From positions 1 through 64,000 of the forward strand of contig CADCAS010000003.1 in NCBI GenBank assembly GCA_902799465.1: DNA of 64,000 nt. The letters are read 5' to 3'. The stretch comes from an uncultured Eubacteriales bacterium. GTDB taxonomy: Bacteria > Bacillota > Clostridia > Christensenellales > Aristaeellaceae. The position numbers and the translations under genes are program-made. A model generated the notes under the pieces. It saw only the letters and a program-made list of their open reading frames with translations. It was not told where the DNA came from and searched no databases. Below, piece after piece: positions 19,539 to 28,447 of the stretch; the stretch's first letter is position 1; every line of letters starts with the position of its first letter.

Positions 19539-20729
19539 TCAATGATGGAACAGCCTTATGCCGGTGAAGGCCATGGCCATGCCGTACTCGTCGCACTTGG
19601 CGATGACCAGGTCGTCGCGGATGGAGCCGCCGGGCTCGGCGATGCAGGTGACGCCGCTTCTCTTGGCGCGCTCGATGTTGTCGGGGAAGGGGAAGAAGGC
19701 GTCGGAGCCCAGGGCCACGTCGGTGACGGTGTCCAGGTAGGCCCGCTTTTCCTCCCGGGTCAGCGGTTCGGGGCGGGTGGTGAACAGGCTCTGCCACTTG
19801 CCGTCGTCCAGCACGTCCTGCCAGTCCTCGGAGATGTACACGTCGATGGCGTTGTCCCGCTCGGGACGGCCCACGGTGTCCTTGAAGGGCAGATTCAGCA
19901 CCTTTTCGTGCTGCCTGAGATGCCAGTTGTCGGCCTTGCCGCCGGCCAGACGGGTGCAGTGGATGCGGCTCTGCTGGCCCGCGCCCACGCCGATGGCCTG
20001 GCCATCCTTGACGTAGCAGACGGAGTTGGACTGAGTGTACTTGAGGGTGATGAGGGAGATCAGCAGGTCGCGCTTCTGGGCCTCGGTGAGGGTCTTGTTG
20101 GCGGTGACCACGTTGGCAATCATGTTATCGTCGATGGGCAGCGACTGGCGGCCCTGCTCGAAGGTGATGCCGAACACCTGCTTGCGCTCGATCTCGGCGG
20201 GCACGTAGTCGGGGTCGATCCTGATGACGTTGTAGCCGCCCTTGCGCTTGGACTTCAGCACCTCAAGCGCGTCGTCGTCATAGCCGGGGGCGATGACGCC
20301 GTCGGACACCTCGTGCTGGATCAGCTTCGCCGTGGCCAGGTCGCACACGTCGGACAGGGCGATGAAGTCGCCGAAGGAGGACATGCGGTCCGCGCCGCGG
20401 GCCCGGGCATAGGCGCAGGCCAGGGGGGAAAGCTCCATGTCCGCGGGCACGAAGTAGATTTTGCGCAGCACGTCCGTCAGCGGCAGGCCGATGGCCGCGC
20501 CGGCGGGGCTGACGTGCTTGAAGGACGCCGCGGCGGGGACGCCGGTGGCCTTCTTGAGCTCGGTGACCAGCTGCCAGCTGTTCAGGGCGTCCAGGAAGTT
20601 GATGTAGCCGGGACGGCCGTTGAGCACCTCCAGGGGCAGCTCGCTCTGGCTGCCGTGGGCGCTCATGAAGATGCGGGAGGGCTTCTGGTTGGGGTTGCAG
20701 CCGTACTTCAACTGGATCTCGCGTGCCAT
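19539..20729 (-). CDS. purH: AICAR transformylase, stand-alone (formyltransferase half of PurH)
   Basis: A 396-residue protein covering only the AICAR formyltransferase part of PurH. It transfers a formyl group from 10-formyl-THF to AICAR. It starts MAREIQLKYGCNPNQKPSRI, which corresponds to the beginning of the AICARFT domain (LRYGxNPHQ in classical PurH). The catalytic Lys-His pair is present in SFKHVSPAGAA, and the substrate loops KYTQSNSVCYVKDGQ and GAGQQSRIHCTRLA are intact. The MGS-like IMP cyclohydrolase domain of classical PurH is absent; its role is taken by the gene immediately upstream. Confidence 0.93.
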   Translation of the reverse strand: MAREIQLKYGCNPNQKPSRIFMSAHGSQSELPLEVLNGRPGYINFLDALNSWQLVTELKKATGVPAAASFKHVSPAGAAIGLPLTDVLRKIYFVPADMELSPLACAYARARGADRMSSFGDFIALSDVCDLATAKLIQHEVSDGVIAPGYDDDALEVLKSKRKGGYNVIRIDPDYVPAEIERKQVFGITFEQGRQSLPIDDNMIANVVTANKTLTEAQKRDLLISLITLKYTQSNSVCYVKDGQAIGVGAGQQSRIHCTRLAGGKADNWHLRQHEKVLNLPFKDTVGRPERDNAIDVYISEDWQDVLDDGKWQSLFTTRPEPLTREEKRAYLDTVTDVALGSDAFFPFPDNIERAKRSGVTCIAEPGGSIRDDLVIAKCDEYGMAMAFTGIRLFHH

Positions 20730-20741
20730 ATGCAGTCCTCC

Positions 20742-21452
20742 TTAGACGTTGCGGTTGATGATGACGGCGTCGCTTGCGCCGGTCTTGAGGTCGCGGGTCA
20801 TGACCCACAGGGAGACGCGGTTGTCGGCGTTCAGGCCGTCCCAGAGCGCGTCCGCGATTTCCTGCGCGCTGCCGTTGCCCACGGCCACGGTTTCGGGATC
20901 GCCGGTGAAGGACGGTATGGGATTGCCGTCGCACTGATAGGTGTGCAGGAAGTAGCCCGTGCCCGCCGCGACCTTCTCATACTCCCAGAAGACGCGGTGA
21001 CAGCAGGAGCCCTCGGCGTCCCCGGCGCGCAGGATGCCCATGTCCAGGCGGAAGTCGCCCTCGCCGAAGGTGGCCATGGCGCTGACGCGGGGGGTGAAAT
21101 TGGGGGCGTCCGGCTCAAATTCCCGGGTGCGCAGCGCCTTGATGAAGGACGCACCGTTGCGCACGAAATCGTAGATGGTGTCGGTCTGGTCGCCGTTGGT
21201 GACGATCAGCTTGTCGTCGGTTTCGCGCACCGGCCAGTAGATGATCAGGCTGGGGTCCACCATCTGGGAGGGATCGAAGGCCTCGGTGCGAATGCCGCCG
21301 TGGTCCTCCACGAACACGCGGTTGCGGCTGTTCACGCTGCGGCCCATGATGAAGTACGCCAGAACGGCCTTCTCGCCGTCTTCGGACTTGCCGACGATGA
21401 TGCCGCGGCCCGGATAGGTGGTGGCGCCGACGGCCTGTGCCATGGTATTCAT
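20742..21452 (-). CDS. purO: IMP cyclohydrolase, PurO-type
   Basis: A 236-residue protein of the archaeal-type IMP cyclohydrolase family (PurO), which closes the ring of FAICAR to IMP. Family-like features are the start GATTYPGRGIIVGKSEDG, then YFIMGRSVNSRNRVF and YFLHTYQCDGNPIPSFTG. I chose ATG 21452 because GGAGAAAG lies about 8 nt upstream and the start overlaps the purN stop by 4 nt (ATGA). It ends 12 nt before the stand-alone AICAR transformylase, so the two last steps of purine synthesis are encoded by adjacent genes rather than one fused gene. Confidence 0.9.
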   Translation of the reverse strand: MNTMAQAVGATTYPGRGIIVGKSEDGEKAVLAYFIMGRSVNSRNRVFVEDHGGIRTEAFDPSQMVDPSLIIYWPVRETDDKLIVTNGDQTDTIYDFVRNGASFIKALRTREFEPDAPNFTPRVSAMATFGEGDFRLDMGILRAGDAEGSCCHRVFWEYEKVAAGTGYFLHTYQCDGNPIPSFTGDPETVAVGNGSAQEIADALWDGLNADNRVSLWVMTRDLKTGASDAVIINRNV

Positions 21453-22042
21453 TGCTCTTTCTCCATTCTGATTCGGTTCGCTACGGTCTGCGCCGCCCGG
21501 GGCAGCAGTATCCATTCGGCCTGCTCCATGACCCGGCGCTGGAGGGTCTCGGGGGTGTCGTCCTCCCGGATTTCAACGGCCTTCTGGCAGATGATCCTGC
21601 CGCCGTCGGGGATCTCGTTGACATAGTGCACCGTCGCGCCGGTGACCTTGACGCCGTATTTCAGCGCGGCCTCGTGGACGTGCAGCCCGTAGAAGCCCTC
21701 GCCGCAGAAGGACGGGATCAGCGACGGGTGGATGTTGATGATGCGGTCCGGGTAGAGGGACACGAAGTTCTTGGACAGTATGGCCATGAACCCGGCCAGG
21801 ATGATCATTTCGATGTCGTGCGCGCGCAGCGCCTCGATGAGCTTGCCCTCCATGCCGGGCTTGACGCAGACGGCGGTCTCTATGCCCGCCTTGCGCGCGC
21901 GGGTGAGGGCGTAGGCGTCGGGGTTGTTGGAGACGACCAGAACGATCTCGCCGTCGGGGAGCTCGCCCCGTTTTTCGGCGTCGATCAGGGCCTGTAGATT
22001 GGTGCCGCCCCCGGAGACCAGCACCGCGATGCGCGTCTTCAT
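21449..22042 (-). CDS. purN: Phosphoribosylglycinamide formyltransferase
   Basis: A 197-residue GAR transformylase that uses 10-formyl-THF. The N-terminal nucleotide loop is [14 protein letters not shown], and the catalytic Asn-His pair is in [10 protein letters not shown]. The Asp of the formyl-transfer triad falls in [12 protein letters not shown], which replaces the more usual EGVDTGPII form. The start at 22042 overlaps the purM stop by 4 nt and the stop overlaps the purO start by 4 nt, which implies coupled translation. Confidence 0.95.
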   Translation of the reverse strand: MKTRIAVLVSGGGTNLQALIDAEKRGELPDGEIVLVVSNNPDAYALTRARKAGIETAVCVKPGMEGKLIEALRAHDIEMIILAGFMAILSKNFVSLYPDRIINIHPSLIPSFCGEGFYGLHVHEAALKYGVKVTGATVHYVNEIPDGGRIICQKAVEIREDDTPETLQRRVMEQAEWILLPRAAQTVANRIRMEKEQ

Positions 22043-23082
22043 AGCAGCCTGACCCTCTCGTCGCTCTCGATGACCTCGCCGATGATCCGGGCGTCCTCGC
22101 CGCAGGCGTTGAGGACGCGCACGGCCTCGTCCGCCTGCTCCGCGGGGACGGTCAGGCACATGCCGATGCCCATGTTGAAGGTGTTGTACATGTCGCGCTC
22201 GGGGATGTTCCCGGCGCGGGCGATGCGGTCGAACAGGGGGGAGGTGTCCAGGGTGTTCAGCCGGATCTGCGCGGTCAGGCCGTCGGGCAGGCTCCGCGGG
22301 ATGTTCTCATAGAAGCCGCCGCCGGTGATGTGGCTCACGGCCTTGACCTTCACGGTCTCGGCCAGCTTCAGGACGGGCTTGACGTAGATGCGGGTGGGCT
22401 TCAGGAGCGCCTCGCCCAGGGTCATGCCCAGGTCGTCGCAATAGGCGTCCAGGCCGCCCTTCTCCACGTCGAACACCTTCCGCACCAGCGAAAAGCCGTT
22501 GGAGTGGACGCCGGAGGACCTGAGGCCGATCAGCGCGTCGCCCGCCTGCACGGTGTCGGGCTCGAAGATTTTGGCCTTGTCCACCACGCCCACGGAGAAG
22601 CCTGCCAGGTCGTATTCATCCTCGGGATAGAAGCCGGGCATCTCGGCGGTCTCGCCGCCGATCAGCGCGCAGCCCGCCTGGACGCAGCCCTCGGCCACGC
22701 CGGAGACGATTTGGGCAATCTTCTCGGGGACGTTCCTGCCGCAGGCGATGTAGTCCAGGAAGATCAGGGGCTTCGCGCCGCAGCAGACGATGTCGTTGAC
22801 GCACATGGCCACGCAGTCGATGCCCACGGTGTCGTGCTTGTCCATCAGGAAGGCCAGCTTCAGCTTGGTGCCCACGCCGTCGGTGCCGGACACCAGCACG
22901 GGGCGGGTGAGGCCGGTCATGTCCAGCTCAAACAGCCCGCCGAAGCCGCCGATGCCCGAGACCACGCCGGGAATGGCGGTGCGGGCGATGTGCTGCTTCA
23001 TCAGTTCCACCGCGCGATAGCCCGCGGTGATGTCCACCCCCGCCGCGGCGTAGCTGGCGGAGTGGGATTTATTGTGATCCAT
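22039..23082 (-). CDS. purM: Phosphoribosylformylglycinamidine cyclo-ligase
   Basis: A 347-residue AIR synthetase that closes the imidazole ring of FGAM using ATP. The family start is [56 protein letters not shown] and [14 protein letters not shown] are signature segments, and [14 protein letters not shown] appears in the C-terminal half. A full-length, ordinary member. Followed by purN with a 4-nt overlap and preceded by purC at 21 nt. Confidence 0.97.
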   Translation of the reverse strand: MDHNKSHSASYAAAGVDITAGYRAVELMKQHIARTAIPGVVSGIGGFGGLFELDMTGLTRPVLVSGTDGVGTKLKLAFLMDKHDTVGIDCVAMCVNDIVCCGAKPLIFLDYIACGRNVPEKIAQIVSGVAEGCVQAGCALIGGETAEMPGFYPEDEYDLAGFSVGVVDKAKIFEPDTVQAGDALIGLRSSGVHSNGFSLVRKVFDVEKGGLDAYCDDLGMTLGEALLKPTRIYVKPVLKLAETVKVKAVSHITGGGFYENIPRSLPDGLTAQIRLNTLDTSPLFDRIARAGNIPERDMYNTFNMGIGMCLTVPAEQADEAVRVLNACGEDARIIGEVIESDERVRLL

Positions 23083-23103
23083 CGTATCGTTCCCCTCCGG
23101 TCC

Positions 23104-23814
23104 TTACTTGCCCATCAGCCTGCGCATGACCTCGTTGTAGGCGTCCTCGACGCCGCCGAGGTCGCGGCGGAAGCGGTCCTTGTCCAGCTTTTCGCCGGTG
23201 TCCTTGTCCCAGAAGCGGCAGGTGTCGGGGGAGATCTCGTCGGCCAGCACGATGGTGCCGTCGGGCAGGCGGCCAAACTCCAGCTTGAAGTCCACCAGGG
23301 TGATGTTCAGCTTGAGGAAGTAGGCCTTGAGCACGTCGTTGATCCTGAAGGCGTAGCGCTCGATGGTGTCGATCTCCTCGGGGGTGGCCAGCTTGAGGGC
23401 CAGCGCGTGGTAGCGGTTGAGCAGGGGATCGCCCAGGTCGTCGTTCTTATAGGAGAACTCGATGGTGGGCTGATCGAACACGATGCCTTCCTCCACGCCG
23501 TAGTGCTTGGCGAAGGAGCCGGCGGAGATGTTGCGGATGATGACCTCCAGCGGCACGATGGAGACCTTCTTCACCAGGGTGTCCCGGTCAGACAGCTCCT
23601 TGACGAAGTGGGTGGGCACGCCTTCCTGCTCCAGCATCTGCATCAGCATGTTGCTCATGCGGTTGTTGATGACGCCCTTGCCCGCGATGGTGCCCTTCTT
23701 GAGGCCGTTGAAGGCGGTGGCGTCGTCCTTGTAGGACACGATGTACAGGTTCTCGTCGGCGGTCGCGTAGACCTTCTTGGCCTTGCCCTCGTAGAGCTGC
23801 TGCAGCTTTTCCAT
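23104..23814 (-). CDS. purC: SAICAR synthase
   Basis: A 236-residue phosphoribosylaminoimidazole-succinocarboxamide synthase, which adds aspartate to CAIR. The start MEKLQQLYEGKAKKVYAT is typical of the Firmicute type. The two family signatures LEVIIRNISAGSFAKHYG and LVDFKLEFGRLPDGTIVLAD are present. ATG 23814 follows a GGAGGAAAA site. Confidence 0.97.
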   Translation of the reverse strand: MEKLQQLYEGKAKKVYATADENLYIVSYKDDATAFNGLKKGTIAGKGVINNRMSNMLMQMLEQEGVPTHFVKELSDRDTLVKKVSIVPLEVIIRNISAGSFAKHYGVEEGIVFDQPTIEFSYKNDDLGDPLLNRYHALALKLATPEEIDTIERYAFRINDVLKAYFLKLNITLVDFKLEFGRLPDGTIVLADEISPDTCRFWDKDTGEKLDKDRFRRDLGGVEDAYNEVMRRLMGK

Positions 23815-23853
23815 GGTGGTTTTCCTCCTGAAACGTAGTCTGAATAGTGGGGA

Positions 23854-24351
23854 TCAAAGGTTGCTGTATTCCTCGGAGATGGCCCGGTCCTTGGCCTCGA
23901 CCTTCGCGGTCTGGGCGGCGCGGTAGTCGGCCAGGCGGGCCGTGAGCCCATCGTCGGACAGGGCGATGATCTGCGCCGCCAGCAGGGCCGCGTTCACCGC
24001 GCCGTCGATGGCCACCGTGGCCACCGGCATGCCCGAGGGCATCTGCACCGTGGACAGGAGCGCGTCCAGGCCGTCCAGCGTCGAGGACTTCATCGGCACG
24101 CCGATGACCGGCAGAAGCGTGTTCGCCGCCATGGCACCCGCCAGGTGCGCGGCCTTGCCCGCCGCCGCGATGATCGCGCCGTAGCCCTCCGACTGCGCCG
24201 ACTGCGCGAACCGCGCCGCCGCCTCCGGGGTACGATGGGCCGAGAGGATCCGCACCGCGTAGGGGATCTCCAGGGCCTTCAGGGTGTCCATCGCGCCCTG
24301 CATGACCTTCAGGTCGCTGTCGCTGCCCATGATGATGGCTGCTTTCTTCAT
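23854..24351 (-). CDS. purE: N5-carboxyaminoimidazole ribonucleotide mutase
   Basis: A 165-residue PurE, the first gene of the operon. The active-site loop [15 protein letters not shown] and [14 protein letters not shown] are canonical, as is [25 protein letters not shown] 24351 follows GGAGGGGCG; an in-frame ATG at 24387 lacks such a site and would fall in the predicted leader. No purK is present in the window, so either purK is elsewhere or the enzyme works on CAIR directly; class cannot be decided from length alone. purF is also missing here. Confidence 0.96.
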   Translation of the reverse strand: MKKAAIIMGSDSDLKVMQGAMDTLKALEIPYAVRILSAHRTPEAAARFAQSAQSEGYGAIIAAAGKAAHLAGAMAANTLLPVIGVPMKSSTLDGLDALLSTVQMPSGMPVATVAIDGAVNAALLAAQIIALSDDGLTARLADYRAAQTAKVEAKDRAISEEYSNL

Positions 24352-24398
24352 ATCGCCCCTCCAAGCCGCCGGACTGTGCCGGCTCAAATGATGGCTTA

Positions 24399-24427
24399 AG
24401 TATACCGGCGCTATATTATATCTGCAA
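24399..24427 (-). promoter_or_regulatory. Predicted promoter of the pur operon
   Basis: Read on the minus strand: TTGCAG (24427-24422), 17 nt, TATACT (24404-24399). Transcription would start near 24392, leaving a 40-nt leader, too short for a purine riboswitch. A TATAAT inside the spacer is an alternative -10 but lacks a good -35. Confidence 0.6.
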
Positions 24428-24429
24428 TC

Positions 24430-24473
24430 AATTCCGAATATTTAACTATGTTGTTTTCCGAACGTTCGGGTTT
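24430..24473. promoter_or_regulatory. Pair of PurR boxes upstream of the pur promoter
   Basis: AATTCCGAATATT (24430-24442, plus strand) matches 12 of 13 positions of the Bacillus PurBox AWWWCCGAACWWT. AAACCCGAACGTT (24473-24461, minus strand) matches 11 of 13; its core is the palindrome CCGAACGTTCGG. The boxes face each other, 18 nt apart, just upstream of the -35 box, the same geometry as the pur operon of B. subtilis. This predicts repression by a PRPP-sensing PurR encoded elsewhere. Confidence 0.75.
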
Positions 24474-24476
24474 TTA

Positions 24477-24660
24477 GGGAGTAGGGAGTAGGCAGTAGGG
24501 AGTAGGGGGATGCGCGGGGGCAGATTGGATGAGGGAACAGGGAACAGGGAACAGGGAACAGGGAACAGGGAACAGGGAACAGGAATACCGGCTGCCGCGT
24601 TCCCGGTAGGGGCGGCGATGCGCCGCCCGCCAGGTCGTACCTGTCGTTTCGGTATGAGTG
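24477..24660. repeat. Family A half-element, copy A3 (two heptamer arrays)
   Basis: Array 24477-24509 repeats GGGAGTA; array 24533-24584 holds seven exact copies of GGGAACA. Then come GGCTGCCGCG, GGCGGCGATGCGCCGCC and a stretch ending TTTCGGTAT, which match the core of other copies. No right arm is found. This fills most of the gap between purE and the DUF308 gene. Confidence 0.8.
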
Positions 24661-24754
24661 ATTTATCTGATTTCAACTCTCCACTTTTTGATGAACTTTA
24701 ATTTGCTGGTAAAGAGAAAGGGGATGGGCAACGAAGCCGCCCTCATGCTGCCAC

Positions 24755-24783
24755 TTGACAAGCGTTTATTATCGTGTTATAAA
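24755..24783 (+). promoter_or_regulatory. Promoter of the DUF308 membrane protein gene
   Basis: TTGACA (24755-24760), 17 nt, TATAAA (24778-24783), followed by an AGGGGGGCGG ribosome site before ATG 24807. Confidence 0.85.
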
Positions 24784-24806
24784 TGTAACACAGGGGGGCG
24801 GTACAT

Positions 24807-25307
24807 ATGAAGAAGCTGATCAGGCGTTTGAAGAACGATTATCTGGTGTACGCTCTGGCGGTGTTCGGGGTGGCACTGGTGTTTTTTCCGCACTACATCG
24901 TGCGGGGGGTACCCTACCTGATGGGTGTGGGGCTGATCGTGTACGGGGTCTGCAACCTCTATACGATCCTCTCCGCCGGGGACAGGGAGGCGCATCCGGG
25001 CGCGCAGATCGTGCACATCGCGGTGGGCCTGGTGGCGCTGATCTTGCGGGAAGACGCCACGGTGATGCTGGGCGTTATCTGGGCCTGGCTGGTGCTTCAC
25101 GAGGTGGCCGAGGAGGTGGACGAATACTACCACACCCGGGAGCTGCACGTGCTGCGCATGCTCTGGGCCGCCGTGTCGCTGGTGCTGGCCGTCATGCTGA
25201 TGCACAATCCCGCCCACCACTTCGTGTTCCACATGCGCATACTCGGCCTCGAGACTCTGGTCATGGCGTTCCTCCGCATTAGGGATGGAAGGATGGAGGA
25301 GGCGTGA
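24807..25307 (+). CDS. HdeD/DUF308-like membrane protein
   Basis: A 166-residue integral membrane protein with about six hydrophobic segments (for example YLVYALAVFGVALVFFPHYI, GVPYLMGVGLIVYGVCNLY, IVHIAVGLVALIL, VMLGVIWAWLVLHEVAEEV). The repeated short-helix layout and small size resemble the HdeD/DUF308 group of small membrane proteins, whose function is mostly unknown. A basic N-terminus (MKKLIRRLKND) suggests the N-terminus is inside. It is transcribed alone from a strong promoter. Confidence 0.75.
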   Translation: MKKLIRRLKNDYLVYALAVFGVALVFFPHYIVRGVPYLMGVGLIVYGVCNLYTILSAGDREAHPGAQIVHIAVGLVALILREDATVMLGVIWAWLVLHEVAEEVDEYYHTRELHVLRMLWAAVSLVLAVMLMHNPAHHFVFHMRILGLETLVMAFLRIRDGRMEEA

Positions 25308-25361
25308 GCCGAGGGAAATCGCGCAATTCTTGGTGAGTGCTCCTGACCGGATCGATCTGCC

Positions 25362-25821
25362 GGGGAAAGGGAAAAGGCAACAGGGAAAAGGGAAAAGGAT
25401 TAGCAGGGACACGTCGGGGCGGCGATGCGCCGCCCGCCATGAAACACGGTATCTATTCAGTCCTGCTGTGATAAATGGAGGTTTGCCTGGTAGAATTAGG
25501 AATTAGAAATTAGGAATGAATAGTGGCTGCCGCGCACGCTTTAGGGGCGGCCACTGGCCGCCCGCCATATACCGAAACAATGCGTACTGCCTGACGGGCG
25601 GCGCATGGCCGCCACTTCGCAGCCAAGCCATTTGTAATTCCTAATTCCTCATTCCTAATTTCTCATTCGACAAATCCCAATTCTCCGAAGGACTGAACAG
25701 TTACGAAACACGTATCGTTTCGGTATATGGCGGGTGACACACCTGCCGCCCCTGCTGCGCGCGGCAGCCGCTATTCCTTTTCCCTTTTCCCTGTTGCCTT
25801 TTCCCTTTTTTATCTTTTCCC
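25362..25821. repeat. Family A element A4 with other elements nested inside
   Basis: The left arm (25362-25399) and right arm (25771-25821) are GGGAAAA / TTTTCCC arrays. A 31-nt part of the left arm (25369-25399) is the exact reverse complement of 25775-25805, including an irregular GGCAACAGGG unit. Inside lie the two ends of a family B element (25449-25487 and 25690-25704), and inside those a second family A element. The whole 25308-25828 gap is explained by these elements; no gene is present. Confidence 0.85.
25494..25669. repeat. Family A element A5, nested inside A4
   Basis: The arms are TTAGGAA heptamers (25494-25520) and TTCCTAA/TTCCTCA heptamers (25635-25669). The boundaries read AGTGGCTGCCGCGC on the left and CGCAGCCAAGCC on the right, the reverse order of A2 and A9, so this copy is inverted relative to those. 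The core has GGGCGGCCACTGGCCGCCC and GGGCGGCGCATGGCCGCC. Confidence 0.85.
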
Positions 25822-25828
25822 GTCTGCG

Positions 25829-28096
25829 TCAGTGATTCCGATAGTAATTGATCAGACACCCGTCGGCGATGATCTGGCGTTCGGGTTCGGTGAGGGGGCC
25901 GGTGGCGACGGGGAAGGGGGTGACCCGTCCGTCGGGCGCGACGGCGTAGGCGGTGATGGAATCGCGGTTCTCCAGCACGGCCTGGCGCACGCCGGGGACG
26001 AACACCCAGTCGCCCAGCGCAAACACCGAGGGGTCCTCCACCAGGAAGGGCACCATGCCCCAGTTGATGCAGTTGGAGCGGTAGCGCTTGGTGGCGTACT
26101 GCCTGGCGAAGTTGGCGCTGCCGCCCATGACGCGCTGGCAGGACGCGGCCTGCTCCCGCGCGGAGCCGTCGCCGGGCATGTTGGCGAAGATGGCGGAGCC
26201 GATGTCGGTATTTTCAGGGTCGGCGCTGAGGCCGGCCTTCTTAAGCGCGGCGTAGACGTCCTTGACCTCCTCGGGCAGGGTCCCGTCCCCGCGGCGGTCG
26301 CGCTCGATCTGGCGGACAGCCTTGCTGCGGCCCACATAGCCGGGATCGCGGCGGGACAGGGCGAACTCGCTCAGGCGCTCGGGGTTGGAGCGATAGGCGG
26401 AGGTCTCGCCGGAGGGGATCAGCTCGTCGGTGGTGGTCACCGGGTCGGTGATGTAGCTGCACACCTTCACCAGCAGGTCGTCGGTCAGCGCGGGCTGTTC
26501 GGGCCAGTCCTTGATGTTGGGCCCGAATATCAGCGGGTGGTCGGGCTCGGGACGGCCCCAGCCGTCGTAGACCCGCTTGGCGTAGATGCCCGCGTCGTAG
26601 TGGTATTCAGGCTGGGTGTATTCGATGTCCAGGTCGGTGGCGGGGGTCAGTTTGCCGCCGTGGATGGCCGTGGCCGCGATGGAGCGCGCGTCCATCAGCG
26701 CCACCGTGCTCATCTGGCCTTCGTTGGGCTTGGAGCCCTCGCGGTTGGGGAAGTTGCGGGTGGTGTGGCGGATGGAGAACTCGCCGTTGGCGGGGGTATC
26801 GCCCGCGCCGAAGCAGGGGCCGCAGAAGCATTCCCGCATCAGCGCGCCCGCGGAAATCAGGTCGGTGGCCCGTCCGTTCTTGATGAGCTCGGCCAGCGCG
26901 GGCATGGAGCCGGGATAGATGGACAGCGAGAACGCGCCGTTGCCGATGCTCTGGCCGCGCAGGATGTCCGCCGCGGCGCAGATGTTGTCGAAGGTGCCGC
27001 CGGCGCAGCCCGCGATCTCGCCCTGCTCCACCCAGATGCCGCCGTCGTGGTACTTGGACTCGATCTCCAGCTTCGCGCCGCGCAGCTGCCGGTTCGCCGC
27101 CTCCTGGACCTCGTGGAGGATGTCGCGGGGGTTCTCCAGCAGCTGACGTATGGTGTAGGTGTTGGAGGGGTGCATGGGCATGGCGATGGTACACTCGACG
27201 GTGGACAGATCAATGGATATACAGCCGTCGTACCAGGTCACGTCCGCGGGCTTCAATTCCCTGTACGCCTCGGGGCGCCCGTGGAGGGCCAGGTAGTCCT
27301 TCGTCCGCTGGTCGGTGACCCAGATGGAGGACCAGCAGGTGGTCTCGGTGGTCATCACGTCCACGGCGTTGCGGTACTCCATGGGCAGGCCGGCCACGCC
27401 GGGGCCCACGAACTCCATGACCTTGTTCTTCACGTAGCCGTTCTTGTACACCGCGCCGCAGATGGACAGCGCCACGTCGTGGGGGCCGACGCCGGGCTTC
27501 GGCGACCCGGTGAGATACACCGCCACCACCTGGGGCCGGGCAAAATCGTAGGTGCGGCCCACCAGCTGCTTGGCCAGCTCGCCGCCGCCCTCGCCCACGG
27601 CCATGGTGCCGATGGCGCCGTAGCGGGTGTGGGAGTCTGAGCCCAGGATCATGCGGCCGCAGCCCGCCATGGCTTCGCGGTTGTAGGAGTGGATGTTGGC
27701 CAGGTTGGCGGGGACGTAGATGCCGCCGTAGCGGTGGGCGCAGGACAGGGCGAACTTGTGGTCGTCCTCGTTGATGGTGCCGCCCACGGCGCACAGGCTG
27801 TTGTGACAGTTGGTCAGCGCGTAGGGCAGCGGGAACGCCTGCATGCCCGAGGCGCGGGCGGTCTGTATGATGCCCACATAGGTGATGTCATGGCTGGTCA
27901 TGGAGTCGAACTTCAGCCGCAGGTCCTCCATGTCCTCCGCGGTGTTGTGGGCCTTGAGGATGCCGTAGGCGATGGTGCCGCGCGCGGCCTCGGCCTGCTC
28001 CACCGGCCTGCCCGCCTTCTGCGCCGCCTCCACCGCGTCCACACAGATCGTATCCCCGTTCACCAGATACACGCCCGTATCGTACAACCTGATCAT
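25829..28096 (-). CDS. Aconitase-family hydratase (YbhJ-like)
   Basis: A 755-residue iron-sulfur hydratase of the aconitase superfamily, close in length and style to E. coli YbhJ. The [4Fe-4S] ligands can be placed: Cys in EIAGCAGGTFDNICAAADIL and the pair in CFCGPCFGAGD. The substrate motif after it reads RNFPNREGSKPNEGQ, matching the nRNFxGRxG motif of aconitases. ILGSDSHTRYGAIGTMAVGEGG is the other family signature. The C-terminal swivelling domain lies after about residue 580. Its substrate is uncertain: citrate/isocitrate or another hydroxy acid. Stop codon lies 8 nt from the arm of A4. Confidence 0.85.
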   Translation of the reverse strand: MIRLYDTGVYLVNGDTICVDAVEAAQKAGRPVEQAEAARGTIAYGILKAHNTAEDMEDLRLKFDSMTSHDITYVGIIQTARASGMQAFPLPYALTNCHNSLCAVGGTINEDDHKFALSCAHRYGGIYVPANLANIHSYNREAMAGCGRMILGSDSHTRYGAIGTMAVGEGGGELAKQLVGRTYDFARPQVVAVYLTGSPKPGVGPHDVALSICGAVYKNGYVKNKVMEFVGPGVAGLPMEYRNAVDVMTTETTCWSSIWVTDQRTKDYLALHGRPEAYRELKPADVTWYDGCISIDLSTVECTIAMPMHPSNTYTIRQLLENPRDILHEVQEAANRQLRGAKLEIESKYHDGGIWVEQGEIAGCAGGTFDNICAAADILRGQSIGNGAFSLSIYPGSMPALAELIKNGRATDLISAGALMRECFCGPCFGAGDTPANGEFSIRHTTRNFPNREGSKPNEGQMSTVALMDARSIAATAIHGGKLTPATDLDIEYTQPEYHYDAGIYAKRVYDGWGRPEPDHPLIFGPNIKDWPEQPALTDDLLVKVCSYITDPVTTTDELIPSGETSAYRSNPERLSEFALSRRDPGYVGRSKAVRQIERDRRGDGTLPEEVKDVYAALKKAGLSADPENTDIGSAIFANMPGDGSAREQAASCQRVMGGSANFARQYATKRYRSNCINWGMVPFLVEDPSVFALGDWVFVPGVRQAVLENRDSITAYAVAPDGRVTPFPVATGPLTEPERQIIADGCLINYYRNH

Positions 28097-28173
28097 TGGT
28101 GCTTCACTCCTTGTCGTTCGCGCCGCGGAACGCTGGCCGCGGGCCGTCTGGAGTATAGTTTAGCACAATTTAT

Positions 28174-28235
28174 GGGAAAAGGGAATAGGGCTGTCGTAAA
28201 AAGGGAGTAGGGAGTAGGGAGTAGGGAGTAGGGGA
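28174..28235. repeat. Family A fragment, copy A6
   Basis: A short GGGAAAA array (28174-28190) is followed by about four GGGAGTA units (28203-28233). No right arm. The rest of the 28097-28447 gap holds a GTGGGCAG/CTGCCCAC hairpin near 28355 and a TATAAT at about 28392 with no clear -35. Confidence 0.7.
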
Positions 28236-28447
28236 GGACGGCAATAGTCGGGCGTCCGATTGGGATGAAGAGCGTCGAGTATCCTTGGAATATCCGCCGA
28301 CGCATGGGTTCACCGTTTTGCTATACAATTTCATTTCATGCGTGAGCCGTGAAGTGGGCAGGCTGCCCACCCGGAAGGGGGCGCGGTTTGGTATAATTGG
28401 GGTGCGGCGACAGAGGCCGACATCAGGATGACATGGGAGGCGTGGAC

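Noticed and set aside
19539-21452. A frameshifted, broken purH
   Set aside because: The upstream ORF is not the MGS-like domain of PurH but a different family (PurO), and both ORFs have their own ribosome sites and complete domains.
24352-24398. Purine (G-box) or ZTP riboswitch before purE
   Set aside because: The predicted leader is about 40 nt, too short, and no conserved loops are present; the PurR boxes explain regulation better.
24533-24584. Possible CRISPR-like array
   Set aside because: The units are 7 nt and directly adjacent with no spacers, and there are no cas genes; it is a heptamer array of family A.
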